NCBI GenBank assembly: GCA_964520045.1 | Contig: CAZFMJ010000016.1 | Span: forward strand, 1-44,592 | From: CAZFMJ01 sp964520045 | Lineage (GTDB): Bacteria; Elusimicrobiota; Elusimicrobia; Elusimicrobiales; CAZFMJ01 | Length of the DNA: 44,592 bases | Direction of reading: 5' to 3' | Shown: positions 39,657-44,592 of the stretch, in pieces | How positions within the stretch are numbered: position 1 is the first letter of the stretch | Layout of the letters: every line of letters starts with the position of its first letter | Notes under the pieces: model-generated | What the model saw: only the letters and a program-made list of their open reading frames with translations | What the model was told of the DNA's origin: nothing | Database searches by the model: none | Made by a program: the position numbers and the translations under genes

Positions 39657-40751
39657 GCTTCCACTCTTCATAAGCACAAACACCCTGTAGGGCGCGATCC
39701 GCGGATTTTTCGGGTCGTCGATAAGGTCCGCCAGTTTTCCTTTTTTTTCAAAAAGCGGCTTCCATTTTCCGTCGTTGAGCAGTTCCCGGGGCAGGGCGAT
39801 ACTGAGATTTGCGGGATTTGCGATTATCAGATATCGCCTGTTTTTATGCTTCCATGCTTTCGCCGCGGGCGGCGCTCCTTCGGTCTTAAACGGCAGGTCC
39901 GTTTCCTCTCCCCGCTCAAAAACGCGTTTCAGCGAAGAAATCTCCGCAACCGTGTCTGTAAGCGATTTCCATTCCTGCGGAAAATCATAGAGGTTTTTTA
40001 CGGTGTCCGATGTGTCCAGAGTGTAATAAAAAATTCCTTCCGCTCCGCTTAACACTGCGTGATATGTCATGAACCTTATTTCTTCCCGCGACGGAAATCT
40101 TCCTATTCTGGGTTTTGACGGGTCCCGCTGGCGGTAATTCTTCCAGTCGAAAGCCTGCAGTACCGCCCATAAAGGCTTCGGTCCCGTTTTGCCGTTTTCC
40201 GCCATGGCTTTGCGCATTCCTTCGATAGCGGATTTAATATGCATTCCCGCGGATTCAAGAGGAAGGTGGGGCACCGGATACCAATCCAGCATCATGGTAT
40301 CCGCGATATGCCCGTATTTTAACGAGGGACTGCTTTCTCCTATGACAAACGCCGTGAGCTGTCCGGGCGACCATATTTTGGTTTTGTCGTCCAGGTTTTC
40401 CAGCTTTTCCGCGGAAAGTTTCATTACGTCGGGTTCGTCAAATAAATACCATGCCAGCATCGGCCATGTTTTCGCTTTTTCGGAATATGCTGAATTCATC
40501 GCTCCGTCCGGAGGCGCCGTCATTTTTAATCCCAGTTTTCCGGCTTCTTCAGCCAGCATGCTGAGTTTTTCAGCGTCGCTGATATACGCGTGGAATGAGT
40601 CAAACCCCGCTTTTTTAAGTATTTTAAGCTCCGAGGGTTTTGTAACGCCGTATATGCCTATCGGAAAATACTTCTCAGATGCATGGTTTCCCGCCCATGC
40701 CGTGCAGTTTGCCGGAACAAACACCATCAAAAATATTATTTTTAATTTCAT
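39654..40751 (-). CDS. secreted glycoside-hydrolase-like protein
   Basis: 365 residues. A signal peptide (MKLKIIFLMVFVPANCTAWA) is followed by a TIM-barrel-like pattern: FPIGIYGVTKPSELKILKKAGFD, WYLFDEPDV near 120, WAVLQAFDW, and GAEGIFYYTLD. The C-terminal 80 residues look like a beta-sandwich. The acidic DEPD could be catalytic. I cannot assign a GH family. AAAGGAAA precedes the ATG at 40751; the upstream open frame is repeat DNA (CCGGCGTAGGCCGG and GGAATCCAG). Its neighbours suggest surface polysaccharide metabolism. Confidence 0.65.
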   Translation of the reverse strand: MKLKIIFLMVFVPANCTAWAGNHASEKYFPIGIYGVTKPSELKILKKAGFDSFHAYISDAEKLSMLAEEAGKLGLKMTAPPDGAMNSAYSEKAKTWPMLAWYLFDEPDVMKLSAEKLENLDDKTKIWSPGQLTAFVIGESSPSLKYGHIADTMMLDWYPVPHLPLESAGMHIKSAIEGMRKAMAENGKTGPKPLWAVLQAFDWKNYRQRDPSKPRIGRFPSREEIRFMTYHAVLSGAEGIFYYTLDTSDTVKNLYDFPQEWKSLTDTVAEISSLKRVFERGEETDLPFKTEGAPPAAKAWKHKNRRYLIIANPANLSIALPRELLNDGKWKPLFEKKGKLADLIDDPKNPRIAPYRVFVLMKSGS

Positions 40752-40764
40752 ACGATTTCCTTTT

Positions 40765-40892
40765 TCCATCCCTTCCGTCATTCCGGCGTAGGCCGGTCTG
40801 CCCGCCGGCTGTTTGGAGGGAATCCAGTGCTTCTTATTTTCCCCTTCGCCTTTTACCATTTACCATCTTCCATCTCCCGTCTACCGTCTTCA
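40765..40892. repeat. GTCATTCCGGC..GGAATCCAG repeat and reversed GGTAGAC array
   Basis: 40778-40830 is the widespread GTCATTCCGGCGTAGGCCGG type of repeat, here interrupted by GTCTGCCCGCCGGC. 40851-40892 is a GGTAGAC array (forward on the minus strand) that encodes the last residues of the upstream GT-C gene. Confidence 0.7.
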
Positions 40893-41961
40893 TAATTTCT
40901 TCCGCCCCTATACCGCAGAAAAGCGACGCCAGCCAGAACGTATGCATAAGGAACCTGAACTCGGCCCCGCTCCCCGGATACTGCTGGTCCATGGTCAATA
41001 TCGGGGCTATGGGAAAGATCAGCGCGGCCAGATATAACGGCATGAAATATTTTTTTCTCAATAAGCTTGCCGCGATGCCCAGCAGAAATAAGATGAACAA
41101 CGGAAAATAAAAGATAATTTTAGGGTAATATTTAGTGAAGGCCTGAATGTAACCCAGCGCAAACCTTTTTATACCGGCCGCAATCCCTCCTTTTGCAAGA
41201 AAGGAAGCGATGTTTTCCGTTCCGCCCTCATATCTGCGCTCAATCGGCAGTCCCTCGTAGGTGTTATCCCAGAATTTGGCATGCACCGTATGGGTGTAAA
41301 AGGGATGCCCGAATTTTGCATATTGATATACGGGGTAAGGCGCCGTGACAATTAGACAGACCGCAAGGATCAGTCCGTTCGTTTTCAGCCTGCGTGTTAA
41401 ACCGCCCTTTTTTAAAAAAACATCAGCCGGCAGAATTAACGGAATTACCGCCAGCGTTTCCAGCCGCGTAAGGCAGGCCAGCCCCGCCGTAACTCCGGCA
41501 GACAGCGTTATTTTCATGGAGCGGGGAGTACGGCAGAGCAGAAAAAATAAAACCGCGAGAAAAAAACCCAGAATGATCTGGCTCGCTCCATGCACGCTGT
41601 AAAAGCCCACATACGGGTTTGAGGCGTAAATAAGCGCCGATATCGCGCCTGCCGCGGGCGTAAATACACTGCTTCCGGCAAAAAACAGCAGTAAGGTCAT
41701 GCCCGCCGTTATCGCCATGCCGGAAACGCGCGCGCTTGTGTCGTCATTAAAACCAATGCCGGAATAAAGTCCGGTCAGAAAAACGGGCACGGGCTCCCGC
41801 GTGCCGCTGTCATAAAACCAGCGCGACTGCTTTGCGAGCAGGGAATAACCGGCGGGGTCTCCCAGGCGCTGTTTTGAAAAATACTTCCAGCTGACCGCGA
41901 GGTTATACGACAGGCATCCCGAGATCATTAACAGGCAGGCGGTTGCGGTATAACGCTTCAT
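40834..41961 (-). CDS. GT-C (PMT/ArnT-like) membrane glycosyltransferase
   Basis: 375 residues with about nine hydrophobic segments. The N-terminal periplasmic loop (GDPAGYSLLAKQSRWFYDSG) contains Asp and Tyr like PMT-type enzymes. LIYASNPYVGFYSVHGASQ, CLTRLETLAVIPL and APILTMDQQYPGSGAEFRFL are typical of dolichyl/undecaprenyl-phosphate sugar transferases. Donor and acceptor are unknown. The last 17 residues (KTVDGRWKMVNGKRRRG) are translated GGTAGAC repeats that stay open because of base changes. Confidence 0.75.
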   Translation of the reverse strand: MKRYTATACLLMISGCLSYNLAVSWKYFSKQRLGDPAGYSLLAKQSRWFYDSGTREPVPVFLTGLYSGIGFNDDTSARVSGMAITAGMTLLLFFAGSSVFTPAAGAISALIYASNPYVGFYSVHGASQIILGFFLAVLFFLLCRTPRSMKITLSAGVTAGLACLTRLETLAVIPLILPADVFLKKGGLTRRLKTNGLILAVCLIVTAPYPVYQYAKFGHPFYTHTVHAKFWDNTYEGLPIERRYEGGTENIASFLAKGGIAAGIKRFALGYIQAFTKYYPKIIFYFPLFILFLLGIAASLLRKKYFMPLYLAALIFPIAPILTMDQQYPGSGAEFRFLMHTFWLASLFCGIGAEEIMKTVDGRWKMVNGKRRRGK

Positions 41962-41965
41962 ATAG

Positions 41966-42175
41966 AAGAGGGTAAACGGTAGATGGTAAATGGGAGACGG
42001 AAAACAGTGAAGAATAAGATCTATGCTTATCTACTGTCTATTTTAAGATTTCACGCGAGTAGTGCCCGCCGTCTCGCGGTCTTCTTCGCTGTCCGTCCTG
42101 TCTGGTTACTGACTGGGAACCAGTATCTTTTCTGTGCCGTTCCGTCTACCGTCTTCCATCTCCCGTTTACCGTCC
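41966..42175. repeat. GGTAGAC arrays flanking a mixed core
   Basis: 41966-42003 forward array and 42142-42175 reverse array around a core that includes TGACTGGGAACCAG. The right part is translated as the C-terminal tail of the CapD-type protein. Confidence 0.7.
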
Positions 42176-44037
42176 CCATCATTCGGATGCGGAACATACG
42201 TGGGTATGATACTGCGGATCTTTGAGATCAAAGCGGGTTCATCGTCGCTGTCGCATAACTGCCTGAAATGCGGAAGGTCCACGGTCAGAAACGTCGCATC
42301 CGCTTCTTCCGGCAGAGCCATGAATATTTCGGAGTGGCCCGTGTCTTTGCGCACGTCCTCGTCGCGGAAAAGCTCTTCAAAAAGTTTCTCTCCCGGCCGA
42401 AGCCCGGTAAATCTTATGGCTATGTCCTTGTCCGGCTCAAGGCCGGAAAGCACTATAAGGCTTTTCGCGATATCAACCACTTTTATGGGCGTGCCCATAT
42501 TGAGCACAAAAACTTCCCCCCCGCTTCCCATGGCGCAGGCCTGCAGAATAAGCTGTATGGCTTCCTGTGTGGTCATGAAATAGCGCGTCGCTTCCGGATG
42601 GGTGACGGTTATGGGGCCCCCGCGCGCCAGCTGGTCCTGAAAAATTTTGATCACGCTTCCCGAGCTTCCCAGCACATTGCCGAATCTTACGGACATGAAC
42701 TTGGTTTTATATCCGTTTGAAGCCATCGCCCTCATGGTTATTTCGCCCAGCCGTTTGGTGGCGCCCATTATGCTCGACGGCTTTACCGCTTTGTCGGTTG
42801 AAATGTAGAGGAACCGCTCTACTCCGCTTTGCGCCGCGATCCCGGCAAGCAGATGAGCGGCCAGCGTGTTGTTTTTTACCGCTTCCGCCGGATTTGTTTC
42901 CATCAAAGGAACATGCTTATGCGCCGCCGCGTGAAAAACCACGTTGACGGCGTATTTTTTGAACAGGTTCTTCAGGAATATCTCATCGCTAACGTCTCCT
43001 GGCACGGCTACCGCCTCGCATTTTCCGGCGAATTCGGCCATTTCTCCGTTTATGTAAAAAAGGGCGGTATTGTGCTTCTCCAGCATAAGTATCCGCTTCG
43101 GATTGAATTGTAAAATCTGGCGGCACAGCTCGGAGCCTATCGTTCCTCCCGCTCCGGTCACAAGAACGGTTTTTCCTTCAAGTATGCCGGATATCGACGC
43201 CATGTCTATATCCACGGGCCGGCGGTTGAGCAAATCTGAAAGCTCGATTTTCCGCATATTCCGCGAGCCCAGATACGGGTCGTATTTTAATTTTTCCGTA
43301 AGGCTCGGCACCGTTTTAAACTGAACCTTGCGCCTGACTTTCGAGTCGTAATAGATATCCATCAGGTTCTTTATCAAAGTTCCGCGCGAATGTTCAACCG
43401 CCACCAGCACTTCGTCTATTCCATATTTCTCGATTATTTTGGGAAGCAGTTTTCTGCCTCCGAAAACCGGCACTCCGTGCATTCTGTGGCGCCATTTTTC
43501 AGGCGCATCGTCTAAAAACCCCGCCACGCGGTAAAGTTTGGTCTTTTCTCTTTTTATGTCGCGCAGTATGCTTTCCCCGAAATCTCCGGCGCCGAAGATC
43601 AAAAGATTCTTAAGATGTTTTGAGCTGCGCGTATAGCGGATTTCCCTTGTGGCTCTTATGGCAAATCTTATGCCTCCGATAAAGATCAGGGTCAGCATGG
43701 GGTCTATGATAAGCACGGAGCGCGGATAGTGGGCATGCTGTATGAACAGAATTACCGCGAAAATAAAAATCTGGCTTACCGCCGTAGCTTTGAAAATCGA
43801 GGTTAAATCGTCTATGCTGGCGTAGCGCCACAGCCCGCTGTATAAATCAAACTTGTAAAACACCGCCAGCCTTATGGAAAGAATTACAAGGACTGAGTTC
43901 AGGAACACTAAAGTCTCGCTGGCCGGCACGTGAAAGTCGAATCTCAATAAAAATGCCAGCCAGTATGACGCGGTTATCGCGGTTATATCCAGCAGTAAAA
44001 TAAATAATCTGTTATATTTTTTTAAATGTTCTTTCAT
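42106..44037 (-). CDS. FlaA1/CapD-type membrane nucleoside-diphosphate-sugar epimerase/dehydratase
   Basis: 643 residues. Four N-terminal helices, a CoA-binding-like Rossmann domain (LLIFGAGDFGESILRDI near 150), then the SDR domain (VLVTGAGGTIGSELCRQI near 290; STDKAVKPSSIMGATKR with Met replacing the usual catalytic Tyr). This is the UDP-GlcNAc 4,6-dehydratase (WbpM/PglF/CapD) type, which starts synthesis of bacillosamine- or QuiNAc-type sugars. GGAG precedes the ATG. Residues after VPHPND (about 615-643) are translated repeat (GDGKREMEDGRRNGTE), not part of the usual family end. Confidence 0.9.
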   Translation of the reverse strand: MKEHLKKYNRLFILLLDITAITASYWLAFLLRFDFHVPASETLVFLNSVLVILSIRLAVFYKFDLYSGLWRYASIDDLTSIFKATAVSQIFIFAVILFIQHAHYPRSVLIIDPMLTLIFIGGIRFAIRATREIRYTRSSKHLKNLLIFGAGDFGESILRDIKREKTKLYRVAGFLDDAPEKWRHRMHGVPVFGGRKLLPKIIEKYGIDEVLVAVEHSRGTLIKNLMDIYYDSKVRRKVQFKTVPSLTEKLKYDPYLGSRNMRKIELSDLLNRRPVDIDMASISGILEGKTVLVTGAGGTIGSELCRQILQFNPKRILMLEKHNTALFYINGEMAEFAGKCEAVAVPGDVSDEIFLKNLFKKYAVNVVFHAAAHKHVPLMETNPAEAVKNNTLAAHLLAGIAAQSGVERFLYISTDKAVKPSSIMGATKRLGEITMRAMASNGYKTKFMSVRFGNVLGSSGSVIKIFQDQLARGGPITVTHPEATRYFMTTQEAIQLILQACAMGSGGEVFVLNMGTPIKVVDIAKSLIVLSGLEPDKDIAIRFTGLRPGEKLFEELFRDEDVRKDTGHSEIFMALPEEADATFLTVDLPHFRQLCDSDDEPALISKIRSIIPTYVPHPNDGDGKREMEDGRRNGTEKILVPSQ

Positions 44038-44170
44038 AAATTATTCTCCTGTCTCTCCGAAGCCCGCTGTTGAGCGGCGAAGGAGGACCTGTCTCTCTTT
44101 CACCGGTACTATTTTACCAAATTTTCATCCCGTCTTTATCGCCGTCCACCTGCCTAGCTGTCCAGCTTTC

Positions 44171-44407
44171 TCACTGTTCCATTTGCGTCTCCGCCGGAAT
44201 TGAAGACAGCATTTCAGAAGTGATCAGTTTAACGACGATGCCTAAAACCGCCAAAACAGCCAAAACGCCGATAATGGAAATAATATATTTCTGGCTTCTG
44301 CTTATCCGGAATCTGCGCACTTTGGTGTATTTTTTATACAGCTTCCCGTCCCGCTCAACAGTCCCGCTGTATATTTTTTTATATCTTATCCAGTCAAAAA
44401 ACGACAA
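44171..44407 (-). CDS. small membrane protein of unknown function
   Basis: 78 residues. A basic N-terminal half (WIRYKKIYSGTVERDGKLYKK) is followed by one membrane segment (YIISIIGVLAVLAVLGIVV) and a short tail. It lies 130 bases upstream of the CapD-type gene on the same strand. No family is recognised and the ribosome site is weak. The hydrophobic segment and Lys/Tyr pattern look protein-like. Confidence 0.5.
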   Translation of the reverse strand: MSFFDWIRYKKIYSGTVERDGKLYKKYTKVRRFRISRSQKYIISIIGVLAVLAVLGIVVKLITSEMLSSIPAETQMEQ

Positions 44408-44429
44408 ACATGTTTCAACTGCAACTTTC

Positions 44430-44566
44430 AGGCTAACTTGGTGGTATTAGCTCCGGATATTGCAAAATTATTCCCTACGAATGAATCGGTAAATGAAGGT
44501 TTGCGTATCCTTGCAGAATTAGCCCGCTGGAAATTTCATCTTCACCACAGATCGCCCCAGTTATAG
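44430..44566 (+). pseudogene. possible remnant of a small antitoxin-like protein (C-terminal part)
   Basis: The plus-strand frame ending at TAG 44564-44566 reads VVLAPDIAKLFPTNESVNEGL, then RILAEL. This resembles the C-terminal tail of short antitoxin-like proteins that end with a P-D-(I/V)-A-x-x-F-P-x-x-x-x-V-N-x-x-L-R pattern. No proper start is visible upstream; the frame is open but overlaps the small membrane gene on the other strand. It may be a decayed gene. Low certainty. Confidence 0.3.
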
Positions 44567-44592
44567 CCCGTCTTTGCTGTTTCTCCGGCTGT

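Overview
The window is a bacterial chromosome fragment from an assembly: three runs of exactly ten N mark joins, two inside lon and one inside a glycosyltransferase gene. Gene content suggests an uncultured anaerobic fermenter with a two-membrane envelope. It has acetate kinase, a four-subunit 2-oxoacid:ferredoxin oxidoreductase, a single-cluster ferredoxin, an ABC sugar-uptake operon, Lon/ClpP/trigger factor, many surface-polysaccharide enzymes and a lipoprotein. No respiratory genes are seen. The mix, and the very repeat-rich intergenic DNA, look to me like Elusimicrobiota, Omnitrophota or a relative. That is inference; no ribosomal RNA is present to settle it.

Layout. 1-5414 (minus): a glycosyltransferase/SpoIID-like set, then yceD-rpmF-plsX (plsX cut by the window edge). 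5817-7644 (plus): leuC-leuD. 7656-11325 (minus): aldehyde dehydrogenase and a secreted putative zinc peptidase. 11476-16616 (plus): tRNA-Lys, tRNA-Leu, tig, clpP, lon. 16859-20571 (plus): ABC ATPase, ABC-2 permease, TPR membrane protein, acetate kinase. 20703-25568 (plus): a Cys/Met-metabolism PLP enzyme, a TMTC-like glycosyltransferase with TPRs, a potassium channel with an RCK domain, and signal peptidase I. 25655-28601 (plus): an L,D-transpeptidase, a divergent paralogue of it, and a small secreted protein ending at a strong terminator. 29042-33692 (plus): sugar ABC operon (lipoprotein, two permeases, ATPase), followed by a ferredoxin. 34164-37929 (minus): 2-oxoacid:ferredoxin oxidoreductase subunits delta-alpha-beta-gamma, then a patatin-like protein. 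38191-39579 (plus): clostripain-family peptidase. 39654-44407 (minus): glycoside-hydrolase-like protein, GT-C glycosyltransferase, FlaA1/CapD-type epimerase/dehydratase and a small membrane protein. The last 160 bases hold what may be an antitoxin-like tail.

The most unusual property is the intergenic DNA. Nearly every gap holds degenerate tandem arrays with 7- or 8-bp periods. The commonest unit is GGTAGAC; others are based on AGGAGTC, TGGTGAC, GGCTGAA, CTGGGTAA, GTCCAGCA, CACGAAGG and CGCAGAGG. A paired-hairpin element occurs seven times, and a short TGA-flanked hairpin element is nested inside one copy. These repeats do not only sit between genes. They supply the start codon of leuC, the start codon and whole signal peptide of the sugar-binding lipoprotein, the ribosome binding site of the ABC ATPase, the stop codons of three glycosyltransferases and the C-terminal tails of two more proteins. 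Read forward, the GGTAGAC array carries a stop codon in all three frames; read backward it is open in all three frames and encodes a (V-Y-R-L-P-S/F-T)n peptide. That explains how it can cap genes at 3' ends and donate leader peptides at 5' ends.

Other points worth attention: a potassium channel whose RCK domain has its own strong internal ribosome binding site, as in MthK; a ClpP with Asn in place of the catalytic Asp; a SpoIID-like protein lacking the expected catalytic Glu; and an L,D-transpeptidase paralogue keeping Cys and His but losing the surrounding motif.
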